Positions 39,426-47,381 of a stretch of DNA of 47,381 bases are shown here, piece after piece (the stretch's first letter is position 1; each line of letters opens with the position of its first letter). The stretch comes from a virus. Position numbers and translations under genes: made by a program. The stretch spans positions 1 to 47,381 of IMG/VR virus record IMGVR_UViG_3300042879_003765. One strand, 5' to 3'. The notes beneath the pieces are model-generated. The model was not told the origin of the DNA. It saw nothing but the letters and a program-made list of their open reading frames with translations, and ran no database searches.

Positions 39426-40381
39426 TCCCAATGAATAAATCCTCTTAAATATCCTGCAGGCCTTTTAGTGCCATCTTCAAATGCTTTTTTAACTTCTTTC
39501 ATATCATTTCTATCGTAGCCAGCGCTCCAAAGAATTTCTGTATTTAATACTCCTCTAGTAACCAAATCCGCAGTCCATTCCATTATCATTCCAAAATCGG
39601 AATTACGTGGCGACGGCATAATCAATGTATGACAATTCCAACAATTCTCAAAGAAGTTAGTAGTTACAGGTTTAGAAGGAGTTGCGGCATAACAAATCAA
39701 AGCTTCTAATGCAGCCAATTCTTTTGAAATGACTTCATACATTTCTGCTTTACTTGTTAAATCAATGATAACTTTGAACTTTCCGAACCCTTTCTTTATA
39801 TCTTCTATAGAATATAAGTAATATCCCATATTCGACCAAATTTCTTTATTACTATTTCCTACTACAATTAAATCGATTTTATTTGCTTTACAATATTGAC
39901 CAATAACAATACTCATAAACCCGGTACCCAATAATAAAATAGGATCTTCATTGTATCCCATATTATCTTGAAATAATTTCGTTTTATGTAGAATATTCAT
40001 AGCACAAGCAACGGGTTGCAAAATATATTTATGTGATGCTTCGGGCACTACCGTAAATTCATTTTCTTTTGCATAGTAATAATCCGAATATGCAGGATCT
40101 GACCAAGTGGCTACATAGTCTCCTTCTTTAACTCCGCGCACATTTTTACCTACTCTGGTCACAACGCCACATCCTTCGTGACCAAAATAACCGAGTCCGG
40201 TAGGATTATCTTCGGACGTACACGGCATATCTTCCCACCTATTATAGGAACCAATATCACTCCTACATACTCCGCAGAATAAAGTTTTAATTTCAATTTG
40301 ATCGTCAGTCATCTCAGGACGATCCCATTCCGTTTCAATAATTTGTTTAGCTTTAAAGCTATGTAAGGTTCTAGTCAACAT
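39422..40381 (-). CDS. Zinc-containing alcohol dehydrogenase-type enzyme (MDR)
   Basis: A 319-residue medium-chain dehydrogenase/reductase. The catalytic-zinc region is FCGVCRSDIGSYNRW (about 35-49), with Cys and Asp as in ADHs, and GHEGCGVVTRVGKNVRGV (about 68-85). The NAD-binding part is LLLGTGFMSIVIGQ (about 149-162), and the family's structural-zinc Cys lobe is absent. The GTGFMS motif is a slightly altered GxGxxG. It is probably an oxidoreductase of a sugar or polyol. It overlaps the Gfo/Idh gene by 11 bases. Confidence 0.82.
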   Translation of the reverse strand: MLTRTLHSFKAKQIIETEWDRPEMTDDQIEIKTLFCGVCRSDIGSYNRWEDMPCTSEDNPTGLGYFGHEGCGVVTRVGKNVRGVKEGDYVATWSDPAYSDYYYAKENEFTVVPEASHKYILQPVACAMNILHKTKLFQDNMGYNEDPILLLGTGFMSIVIGQYCKANKIDLIVVGNSNKEIWSNMGYYLYSIEDIKKGFGKFKVIIDLTSKAEMYEVISKELAALEALICYAATPSKPVTTNFFENCWNCHTLIMPSPRNSDFGMIMEWTADLVTRGVLNTEILWSAGYDRNDMKEVKKAFEDGTKRPAGYLRGFIHWE

Positions 40382-41291
40382 TATCTATAATATTATGTAT
40401 ATAAGCATCTATATGGTTATGATTCATATACTCAACAGCTGTCATACTTAATGTTTTTTCAATCATTTTTAAGTATGCTTTTTCCGGGCATAATCCGAAT
40501 TCATAAAACATTTTATTTTTATTTCTCCACACTATTTCAATTCCTATTTTAGATTCAGGTATATCCGTTTTCCAACTTGCTGATAAGTTTACATGTATCG
40601 GGACATTTTTTATTTCATTCCTAAACTCAATTCTACAGTAATCATCTACATCGTAGACACCTTTTTTATCTACAGTACCATATCCAGTACCTTCAATTGA
40701 TTGCAATGAATGCCTTTGACTTTTAAATGAGGTAATAGGATCATTGAGTTCACCAAATAAAGAATAATAAATAGACAATAAATGTGGCATCAAGTCTCTA
40801 CTAACGCCACCAAAAGCTAATTTTTTATTAGTAAACCACGACCCCGGATTTGGTATACGATTTTTGTTTAGCCAATCAATATTTACCTCTTTAATGTCTA
40901 ATACATTTTCTTTAATCGTTTTAATAATTGCATCATATGAATCTCGATACAAATTATTTTTGATCATTATCAATTTATTAGGAGCATACATTCCCACGTG
41001 CGTAATCCATGAAGAAAAATCTCCCAATCCAGGTTTTTCTACTAAAACAGTTTTTGCCATTTTATAATCATGCAGCTTAAATACATACTCTTCATGTAAA
41101 TAGTTAGGAACGCAAATAATAGCCAAATCAAATTGTGGATTGACCGTTCTACAGGTTTCTAAATCTAAATAATCCGGTTCTTTATAAGGGTCATTATCAA
41201 TTGTAACTACGTTATATAAAGAATTTTTACTTAAAATCTTTTGGTATAGTTTACCTATACCTAAACCTATTACTAGTATTTTATACATCAT
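40371..41291 (-). CDS. Gfo/Idh/MocA-family oxidoreductase
   Basis: A 306-residue NAD(P)-dependent sugar/inositol dehydrogenase-like protein. The Rossmann motif is ILVIGLGIGKLY (5-16), the diagnostic EKP is in LVEKPGLGDF (about 88-97), and the C-terminal domain has SWFTNKKLAFGGVSRDLMPH (about 153-172, catalytic His in DLMPH). Members oxidise, reduce or dehydrate sugars with internal hydride transfer. It precedes the zinc dehydrogenase and glycosyltransferase and follows the polymerase by 22 bases. Substrate unknown. Confidence 0.82.
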   Translation of the reverse strand: MMYKILVIGLGIGKLYQKILSKNSLYNVVTIDNDPYKEPDYLDLETCRTVNPQFDLAIICVPNYLHEEYVFKLHDYKMAKTVLVEKPGLGDFSSWITHVGMYAPNKLIMIKNNLYRDSYDAIIKTIKENVLDIKEVNIDWLNKNRIPNPGSWFTNKKLAFGGVSRDLMPHLLSIYYSLFGELNDPITSFKSQRHSLQSIEGTGYGTVDKKGVYDVDDYCRIEFRNEIKNVPIHVNLSASWKTDIPESKIGIEIVWRNKNKMFYEFGLCPEKAYLKMIEKTLSMTAVEYMNHNHIDAYIHNIIDNVD

Positions 41292-41313
41292 GTATTAATA
41301 TATAATTTTTTTA

Positions 41314-43872
41314 TTAAAATTCAAAAAAAGATTCTATTTTCCTAGCATTTCCTCGAGGCAACGGGCCGAAATTCAAAGCATCATAAAATGCTTGTAACTT
41401 ATTTAACAAATTAGATTCAAAATTCTTATTGTAGTCAATGTATTTATCAATGAAATCCATAATTTGTTTAGGGTCTTCATATCCTTTGAAAGCGATGCCA
41501 TCTAAATTGAATGGATTATTTTTTAAATATACCCATTTAACTTTAGCTCCACTCATAATAGGTGCTACTGTATCTAATTTATATAACTCTAATAAGAAAT
41601 TGTATGCTAATGCTGCTTTAATATGCACAGGAGTTCCTTTCTTAAATGCAATTCCTTTAGTCTCAAACTTGTCTAAATTCTTAGCAGATGTAGGTTTGGC
41701 TATATCCATTAATCCTAATGAAGTTAATTTACTTTGTAATGCAATAATTTTATCATCAATAGAATTTTTAGATTCGAACTTTAAAATATCATTTAACACT
41801 TCTTTCATAAAGGATCTGAATATCGGAGGGAAGTTACTTCTCACTACATCTAATCCTTTTACTATAATCTTATCTGCAGGTTTATCAGATTCTAAATCAT
41901 ATATTTTATGATAGGCATACCGTTTCTTTTTCAACCAGAATCCCGATTTAATCGCAGCTTCTTCTTTAAATACTAACTTATTATAATTAGAATTTAAATG
42001 CTTTTCCGTAAACTTAGTTAAATTAACATTAATGAATCCGGCTATATCTGCTGAATACTTTTTTACCGTTTCTATTTCAGTACCATCTCGTCTAACAAAA
42101 TCAGACAACACAAAATAGTTAGAATCAGTATCAGAATAAATACAGAAATCCTTTTCTTTTAAATTTATACCATACGCGGAAGTCCCTTCTAATAGATTGT
42201 CTTTAATCCATTTATTTCCCATGATATCAGCAAACTTAAGAATATCCTGCCCTGTAAGTGTTACTGCTTCAGCATTATCTAAGTCAAAAAATCTAAATGA
42301 ATTCAATCCTAATACGCCGTACATAGAATTAAGAAGGATCTTAGTTACATATTGTAACCTATCAAAGTATTCTTCTTTCTCTTTATCCCCAGCTTTACTA
42401 GCTTTCTTCATCAATCCCTTATAATCAATCCTTTCTTGAAACCATTTTTCAAGGATTGCAGGGATCAGTCCTTTATTCTCAGAAGTATATAGTGCCCCGT
42501 TAGCACCTACTCTATACTTATTCTCTTTAATCAAAGACATTAATTCTTCTTTAGTAAATTCTTTTTCTTTACCATTTTTATATTGAAGAATATATTTTTC
42601 TTTGGTTTGCTTTTTGGCATTGTATTTAGACATCATATTAATTTCACCCCAATCTAAAATCTTTCCTATTTTAGTTTCAGGAGAAATGTTTAATGTCATA
42701 ATAGTAGTGGGATACAGAGACGTTGCATCTAAACATGTTAGCCATTCATATCTACCCGGCACCGGAGGTTTTACATATGCCCCAGCAAATTTACCTTCGG
42801 TATCATCCTCCTCATCATCATCAGTATCATCAGTATCATCATCAATATTTATAGGCTTATTAGGTGCTATTACACCTAACTCCTTCATATAAGTTAAAAT
42901 AGCCCCCTCTAAATATCTAGAAGAAGCAAATATGGCAGAATACGGAACATGTCCCTTGTGACATATACTTCTAGTAAGTTCAATGTATTTTAACTTATCA
43001 TCTATCTCTTTAACCAGAATAACGTCATTTAAGTTATATTCAATAAATTTATTGATATCATTCTTAAATAATGCATCTAATGAACCTTCATATTTAATTT
43101 TACCTTTACCAATTTCTTTAGTTGAGATGGCGTCTAAGGTATATGAAGGCTCTTCACCCATTGAATATTTTTTATACAATGGAAGATAATCTAAACAAGT
43201 AACACCGGCTAAATTGTATATGCGACTTCTATTGTTGTACTCTACAATACCAATCGGACTCAAGGCCTTTCCTTTCTTTTTACCTAAAACCTTGGATATC
43301 CGATTATAAAGATAAGGAATATCAAAGAAATCAATATTCCATCCTGTGATTATACTAGGCTCATAATTAGAATACCATTCTATAAAGTCGTTTAATAAAT
43401 CTTCTTCATCTACATACGAGTGAATATGGACATTCTTTTCAACCTTATCTTTTAGTTTTCTTTCTTTGTCTAAGATAAAAACCAAATATTGATCTAAGTC
43501 TTTTGCATAAACTGAAATAGCAGTGATTTCATTATCAGCTTCTTCCGGATTAGGCAACTTAGTAGTGGTATCAACCTCGATATCTAAATATAATACCTTA
43601 TAAAGCAGAGAGGGCTCATCAGAGTCATGATATAAGTCAACTAGTGTTCTTACCTCAGGCTGAACATCGGACTCATATAGAATGCCTTTACCCTCATCTG
43701 TCTTATCCCAATTGCATATCTTTTTTACTTTATTACCATCCAATGCAATCGCATCTCCATTAGGAGATTTGATATAACAATATCTTTGATATGGAAATTG
43801 TATAAGACCTTTTTTATCGTCCCACAAATATATCCTACTTGATTTCCTGTCGAAATGTATATTTTGATACAT
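41314..43872 (-). CDS. 43: Family B DNA polymerase, T4 gp43-like
   Basis: An 852-residue replicative polymerase. The 3'-5' exonuclease motifs are LYLDIEVD (95-102), GWNIDFFDIPYL (about 180) and YNLNDVILVK (about 285). Polymerase motifs are A, LDATSLYPTTIM (about 380), B, KILLNSMYGVLG (about 512), and C, YSDTDSNY (about 580). An acidic, low-complexity Asp/Thr/Glu stretch at about 343-357 (DDTDDTDDDEEDD) lies just before motif A and is unusual. It is 3 bases downstream of folE. Confidence 0.95.
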   Translation of the reverse strand: MYQNIHFDRKSSRIYLWDDKKGLIQFPYQRYCYIKSPNGDAIALDGNKVKKICNWDKTDEGKGILYESDVQPEVRTLVDLYHDSDEPSLLYKVLYLDIEVDTTTKLPNPEEADNEITAISVYAKDLDQYLVFILDKERKLKDKVEKNVHIHSYVDEEDLLNDFIEWYSNYEPSIITGWNIDFFDIPYLYNRISKVLGKKKGKALSPIGIVEYNNRSRIYNLAGVTCLDYLPLYKKYSMGEEPSYTLDAISTKEIGKGKIKYEGSLDALFKNDINKFIEYNLNDVILVKEIDDKLKYIELTRSICHKGHVPYSAIFASSRYLEGAILTYMKELGVIAPNKPINIDDDTDDTDDDEEDDTEGKFAGAYVKPPVPGRYEWLTCLDATSLYPTTIMTLNISPETKIGKILDWGEINMMSKYNAKKQTKEKYILQYKNGKEKEFTKEELMSLIKENKYRVGANGALYTSENKGLIPAILEKWFQERIDYKGLMKKASKAGDKEKEEYFDRLQYVTKILLNSMYGVLGLNSFRFFDLDNAEAVTLTGQDILKFADIMGNKWIKDNLLEGTSAYGINLKEKDFCIYSDTDSNYFVLSDFVRRDGTEIETVKKYSADIAGFINVNLTKFTEKHLNSNYNKLVFKEEAAIKSGFWLKKKRYAYHKIYDLESDKPADKIIVKGLDVVRSNFPPIFRSFMKEVLNDILKFESKNSIDDKIIALQSKLTSLGLMDIAKPTSAKNLDKFETKGIAFKKGTPVHIKAALAYNFLLELYKLDTVAPIMSGAKVKWVYLKNNPFNLDGIAFKGYEDPKQIMDFIDKYIDYNKNFESNLLNKLQAFYDALNFGPLPRGNARKIESFFEF

Positions 43873-43875
43873 ATA

Positions 43876-44472
43876 TTATTTTAATCCCTTAACGAAGTTA
43901 TAAAACTCCTCTCGAACCCTATCTTCATTTAAGAATCCGCCTGATAACTTACTAGTCATCATTGTGCTATCGTGCTTGACACCCCTCAAACAGGCACACA
44001 TATGATTAGATGCAATCATCACTGCTACTCCTTTATTACCTACACAGGTTTCATTAATGAAATCATGAATCTGCATAGTAAGATTTTCTTGTACCTGAGG
44101 TTTTCTTGCGAAATGTTCTACAATTCTATTTAATTTACTTAAACCAATTACCTTACCTTCTTTACTAGGAATATAAGCAACGTGTGCTTTACCTACAAAA
44201 GGCAAATGGTGATGCTGACAAATAGATTTCAAATCAATATTTCCTTGAAATACCATTCCGTCATACCCATCCGTATTTTCAAATGCAGTTATTTTAGGAA
44301 CATCATCATACAATCCCACCACTAAGTCTTTAACGAAACTCTTAGCAACTCGCATTGGAGTATCCCTTTCATGGTCATTGTTGTCCGGATCCATACCTAA
44401 AGTCAGCATAAACTTTTTATAATGTTTAGCAGCTGCTTTAATCATTTTTAATTTTTCTTTTTCTGTTTTCAT
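43876..44472 (-). CDS. folE: GTP cyclohydrolase I
   Basis: A 198-residue enzyme converting GTP to dihydroneopterin triphosphate, the first step of folate and of 7-deazaguanine synthesis. Zinc ligands are visible: ICQHHHLPF at about 84-92 (Cys and His) and HMCACLRGVKH (about 157-167), with the catalytic His in the CQHHH region. RDTPMRVAKSFVKDL (35-49) is the family's GTP-binding start. It sits immediately before the polymerase, and dpdA and the QueD-like gene are further down the same transcript, so supply of deazaguanine is likely; queE and queC are not in this window. Confidence 0.93.
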   Translation of the reverse strand: MKTEKEKLKMIKAAAKHYKKFMLTLGMDPDNNDHERDTPMRVAKSFVKDLVVGLYDDVPKITAFENTDGYDGMVFQGNIDLKSICQHHHLPFVGKAHVAYIPSKEGKVIGLSKLNRIVEHFARKPQVQENLTMQIHDFINETCVGNKGVAVMIASNHMCACLRGVKHDSTMMTSKLSGGFLNEDRVREEFYNFVKGLK

Positions 44473-44481
44473 ATCTTCTTT

Positions 44482-44874
44482 TTAAAATGGTAATTCGTCT
44501 TTATCAGTTGCACTTGACATTTCGTACTTAGTAAAAAACGGGCCTTCAATATTATCAATTTCAGAATCAATACTAATAAAATTGATATATGATTTTCTAT
44601 TGTTAGACGGAAAATTTTTTAGTTTCCCATCTTCTATTCTAAGATAATAGCCGGTAGTTAGATTGATATTGTATTTGCAACTTAGAATTTCATCCCTACT
44701 AATATAGTTAATCGAATCTTTCATAAAATAACCGCATAGCCTATATTCTAAACTAATTGCGGACACGGATAAAATTTCATCTAATTCTTTAAATTTGATT
44801 TTGTAGAAATCATTTTTTTTAATCTTCTTAATGTCTTGGATTGTTAGTCCTTTGTGCGTGAAATCAATGTTCAT
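44482..44874 (-). CDS. Hypothetical protein with SSB-like C-terminal tail
   Basis: A 130-residue protein starting MNIDFTHKGLTIQDIKKIKK. A basic N-terminal region is followed by a beta-rich middle (about 30-110: NINLTTGYYLRIEDGKLKN). It ends DKDELPF, close to the acidic DDDLPF tip by which bacterial SSBs bind partners; the OB-fold itself is not recognisable. It lies 9 bases upstream of folE, with an AAAAAAAAGAAGTT leader before the ATG. Perhaps a phage ssDNA-binding protein or an SSB mimic. Weak assignment. Confidence 0.6.
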   Translation of the reverse strand: MNIDFTHKGLTIQDIKKIKKNDFYKIKFKELDEILSVSAISLEYRLCGYFMKDSINYISRDEILSCKYNINLTTGYYLRIEDGKLKNFPSNNRKSYINFISIDSEIDNIEGPFFTKYEMSSATDKDELPF

Positions 44875-44948
44875 AACTTCTTTTTTTTTATTAATATAAT
44901 ATTATATTCTTCAATAACCAAACTTCTAAGCACAACTAAAAAGTAAAA

Positions 44949-44979
44949 GAAAGGATATACGTTAAATATATATCCTTTC
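44949..44979 (-). terminator. Rho-independent terminator after the tail/endolysin unit
   Basis: An 11-bp perfect stem GAAAGGATATA/TATATCCTTTC (44949-44959 with 44969-44979) with a 9-base loop is followed on the minus strand by a T-rich run, TTTACTTTTTAG. It lies 18 bases beyond the stop at 44997. Confidence 0.8.
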
Positions 44980-44996
44980 CTTTAAAGAATCAAATA

Positions 44997-45335
44997 TTAT
45001 TTAAATCCAGTACCCCGTATAAACAACGTGTTCGCAGATATATTAGTAGCAGGTACGAATGTCAATACACCACCGCCACTTGCAACGATAACCGATGCGA
45101 AGTGATCATTTTGTATTAACCTAAATACTCCGGATGTCAATGTAAATGAACCGGAAGTGGTTTTAGGAGATGTAGAATCATAACGCCCTAAAGAATTTCT
45201 AATAGTTTCTAAAGTAAAATATGATTCTTGGAATCCTGTATTTGAGATATTAATTGTGACGGTATCACCTGCTGTAATCGGACTTGCATATAATGAAGCA
45301 GTACCGTGTGCACTTGCATTTATTGTTACTGGCAT
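44997..45335 (-). CDS. Small beta-rich, structural-like protein
   Basis: A 112-residue protein rich in Thr, Ser, Gly and Ile with alternating beta-strand patterns (TVTINISNTGFQES, SGSFTLTSGVFRLIQN, NTLFIRGTGFK). It has no charge-rich or catalytic segment. Composition and position next to a tail-spike-like gene and an endolysin fit a small tail or decoration protein, but no family is recognised. It is the last gene of its unit, before the terminator. Confidence 0.65.
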   Translation of the reverse strand: MPVTINASAHGTASLYASPITAGDTVTINISNTGFQESYFTLETIRNSLGRYDSTSPKTTSGSFTLTSGVFRLIQNDHFASVIVASGGGVLTFVPATNISANTLFIRGTGFK

Positions 45336-45341
45336 ATCTTA

Positions 45342-45812
45342 TTATTTCCAAGGTAAGTAACTTACTCTACCGTTAGCTCTTACAGCCTTTAAAATTTGTT
45401 TACGTTGCTTTCCTGTTGATTCATAGGATACATGGACCCAATCTGGATTAGCATCAGTACCGAATTCCCAGATAAGTTGATCAAATTCTAAATTATCTTT
45501 AATAAAATCAAATACCATTTTATTAGTAATTTTAGTATTCATACTATCTTGATCCAAATCTAATGCTTCACCTGTGGAATGTTGTGATGTTCTAGATGCC
45601 CCCGGAGTTGCGTCGTTTAATGCTTTGCTTCGGTAACCAGAAGAAACAAAAATCGGTTTCTTAAAATGTAATCGAATAGGCTCAAATACTTTTTCAGCTA
45701 ACAATTTTAAATTAGCTAAATGCTCCGGTGTAGGATCATTATTAATATCTAAACGCTTGGCTGTGTTCGATCTAGTTACCTCTTCTAATGTTAAATGTTT
45801 TGATAGTTTCAT
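45342..45812 (-). CDS. M15 peptidase endolysin (D-Ala-D-Ala carboxypeptidase-like)
   Basis: A 156-residue zinc peptidase of the M15 family that cleaves peptidoglycan peptides. It has FVSSGYRSKALNDAT (55-69), the zinc site SQHSTGEALDLD with His and Asp (about 77-88) and the third ligand in DWVHVSYES (about 124-132). No signal peptide, so it needs a holin or pinholin for export. It lies 6 bases before the small beta-rich gene, after the beta-helix protein. The family is common as phage endolysin in Bacteroidota phages. Confidence 0.9.
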   Translation of the reverse strand: MKLSKHLTLEEVTRSNTAKRLDINNDPTPEHLANLKLLAEKVFEPIRLHFKKPIFVSSGYRSKALNDATPGASRTSQHSTGEALDLDQDSMNTKITNKMVFDFIKDNLEFDQLIWEFGTDANPDWVHVSYESTGKQRKQILKAVRANGRVSYLPWK

Positions 45813-45831
45813 ATATTATATACAATAAATA

Positions 45832-47325
45832 TTATCTTGGTACTCCAAGGAAATAAAATCGATTAGAACCACATCCTGGACCACTACAATTAGATACTGC
45901 TGTACCATTAAACCAAGTTGGTACTGTAGTTGTTGGTGCATTAGTATTCAAAGGATTTTCATTGTACTTTAATATCCAACCCACATTACCTGCATTATTA
46001 AACGCTTTTCCATTTTTAAATACCCAATATGATACATGAGATATGTCAGCAGTAATATATCCATTTGTTGCACCAATATCTGCTAATATAGCTGCATATT
46101 GACCAAATACTTTATCAATAGTTACAATACCGTTAGCCATTCTCACTTTGATAAACGCTTCAGTAGCACCATTAGTACATTCAAAGTGCGTATTAAATAC
46201 GGTGAAATCTTTAACAACTGTAGATGATTGACCGTCGAAATCAATACCAGCTCTTACTTGAAATCCTTCAATAATACAATCTTCAACAACACATCCAGAG
46301 GCAGCTATGATTTTAAAAGCAGCATCACCTGATCCAAAATATCTACAACTTCTAAATGTAGTATGGTTTGATTGCGAATTAAAATTGGTAGCTCCAGACC
46401 AATTACCTCTATCAGCTACCCAGCCTACATTACAATTTGTTGCAAAACAATTATCTACTGTTGTACGTAAGCCGAATCTAATATGAATACATTCGCCTAA
46501 TGTTTCACCTAAAATATTTTGATAATAAGCACCATAGGTAGGCCCAATATCAATACCAATTTGTGAAGAAGTACCTTTTAATACTAAATTTCTAAAAGTA
46601 CATCTTAAATCAACCATTGTATTAGCATCACCATTATCTGTTGGAGATGGTCTACTAAATATAGGTGCAGTACCTGTAGATATTAATTTAGCGTATGATC
46701 CGTCTACCTGAAAAAACTTAGCATACTTTTCTATTACAATTGATTTAGAACCAACATAGTATGTTCCACCACGAGCTTGTACTGTACCACCGTTTACTGT
46801 TGCTTGTTTAACTGCCATTTGCCAGGCTGCCCAATCTACGTAGTCGGAAGTAGTAAATCCCATCCCTGGATATCTTACATTGATTGTATCTTGTATAATA
46901 TTACGCTGAGCAAATGTTTGATTAGCTCTTATAGCACCATATTGTTCGGGCGAATAAACGACTGATGTACCTGCTACACCTTGTGTACTAATGTATATTG
47001 TGTCTTTTGTAGTGACTACGATAGTATCCTTTGTAAAAAAGTATACAGTGTCTTTGTTAGATATAACAACAGTGTCTTTTACTGACGATCCTTTAAATAA
47101 ACTGTCCACGACCCAAACACCATTACCGATGTGTCGATGTTGTACACCAGTGTTTGGATTGACATTATAATAACCCATTCTAATGGTGTTATTAGTAGAA
47201 AAAGGATTGTAAGTAGGTGTTACTGTATCCCTAAGTATACGAAACCAATTTATGTTGGTTTGTGAATATGAAGTTGTTGTAATGAATACTAATAATAATA
47301 TTAGTAAAAAATTTAATTTACGCAT
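45832..47325 (-). CDS. Exported beta-helix tail-spike-like protein with KDT repeats
   Basis: A 497-residue protein with a signal peptide (MRKLNFLLILLLVFITTTSY, cut after SYSQ). Residues about 80-115 carry four KDT[V/I] repeats: KDTVVISN, KDTVYFFT, KDTIVVTT, KDTIYIST. The main part is a right-handed beta-helix of the tail-spike/pectate-lyase type: EQYGAIRA (about 124-131), then AVKQATVNGGTVQARGGTYY with the Gly-rich coil, later FRNLVLKG, DNCFATNCN and VEDCIIEGF. It is probably a receptor-binding or depolymerase spike. A signal peptide on such a protein is unexpected. A box TATTTATA lies 43 bases upstream (47368-47376). Confidence 0.75.
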   Translation of the reverse strand: MRKLNFLLILLLVFITTTSYSQTNINWFRILRDTVTPTYNPFSTNNTIRMGYYNVNPNTGVQHRHIGNGVWVVDSLFKGSSVKDTVVISNKDTVYFFTKDTIVVTTKDTIYISTQGVAGTSVVYSPEQYGAIRANQTFAQRNIIQDTINVRYPGMGFTTSDYVDWAAWQMAVKQATVNGGTVQARGGTYYVGSKSIVIEKYAKFFQVDGSYAKLISTGTAPIFSRPSPTDNGDANTMVDLRCTFRNLVLKGTSSQIGIDIGPTYGAYYQNILGETLGECIHIRFGLRTTVDNCFATNCNVGWVADRGNWSGATNFNSQSNHTTFRSCRYFGSGDAAFKIIAASGCVVEDCIIEGFQVRAGIDFDGQSSTVVKDFTVFNTHFECTNGATEAFIKVRMANGIVTIDKVFGQYAAILADIGATNGYITADISHVSYWVFKNGKAFNNAGNVGWILKYNENPLNTNAPTTTVPTWFNGTAVSNCSGPGCGSNRFYFLGVPR

Positions 47326-47367
47326 AATTTTCCTGTTTTAATAGTTAGATTGTCATTTTGAATTTGA

Positions 47368-47376
47368 TATAAATAT
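47368..47376 (-). promoter_or_regulatory. Candidate promoter box ATATTTATA
   Basis: Minus-strand ATATTTATA located 43-51 bases before the ATG at 47325, a variant of the box seen before several other units in the window; the spacing is longer here. Confidence 0.25.
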
Positions 47377-47381
47377 GTTCC

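Noticed and set aside
42602-42892. Plus-strand open frame with a Ser-rich run opposite the polymerase.
   Set aside because: It is the antisense of the acidic polymerase insert and of conserved polymerase sequence.

Overview
This 47.4 kb window looks like part of the genome of a large tailed phage (T4-like replisome, probably a myovirus) of a Bacteroidota host. The DNA is AT-rich. Nearly every gene lies on the minus strand, tightly packed, with many 4-base ATGA stop/start overlaps. Shine-Dalgarno sites are hard to find. Exported proteins have short signal peptides ending in Ala-Gln or Ser-Gln, and the TATATTTATA boxes upstream of several genes resemble the Bacteroidota -7 promoter element; these three traits suggest the host. 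The phage assignment rests on T4-type DNA polymerase, sliding clamp and both clamp-loader subunits, a beta-helix tail-spike-like protein, an M15 endolysin, DUF3310 and many tiny phage-type genes. I saw no tRNA, rRNA, CRISPR array or transposase, and no gene-free stretch longer than about 160 bases.

Layout, in transcription order from right to left. (1) 47.3-45.0 kb: exported beta-helix tail protein, M15 peptidase and a small structural-like protein, closed by a hairpin terminator. (2) 44.9-35.9 kb: a protein with an SSB-like tail, GTP cyclohydrolase I (FolE), DNA polymerase, then Gfo/Idh oxidoreductase, zinc alcohol dehydrogenase, glycosyltransferase, QueD-like protein, a TGT/DpdA-like transglycosylase and the sliding clamp. 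FolE, the QueD-like protein and DpdA point to 7-deazaguanine modification of phage DNA. (3) 35.9-31.1 kb: GroES and GroEL placed between clamp and clamp loader, a terminator, then gp44, two small proteins, gp62, a RecB/Cas4-like nuclease and a SLOG protein. (4) 30.7-11.1 kb: about 20 kb of sugar and glycan genes. These include a split GT4, an intact GT4, several GT-A enzymes, a GT61, an unusual nucleotidyltransferase-HAD phosphatase-kinase fusion, a [2Fe-2S] 3-dehydrase of the RfbH/E1 type, an RmlB-type dehydratase, an acetolactate-synthase-like ThDP enzyme, a PanB-type hydroxymethyltransferase, two sugar reductases/epimerases and two methyltransferases. (5) 11.1-5.2 kb: small accessory genes, UV damage endonuclease, a Thr-rich lipoprotein, DUF3310 and an HExxH protein, with a single plus-strand gene. 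(6) 5.2-0 kb: exported and membrane-anchored coiled-coil proteins (possible lysis or envelope functions), then seven small proteins sharing an N-terminal module that resembles a cleavable capsid-targeting peptide.

The most interesting possibilities are a phage-encoded route to a branched 3,6-dideoxy sugar (RmlB + RfbH + YerE-like ThDP enzyme, with PanB possibly adding a second carbon branch), the deazaguanine genes interleaved with a sugar-type enzyme trio, and the family of proteins with a shared, potentially cleavable N-terminal tag.
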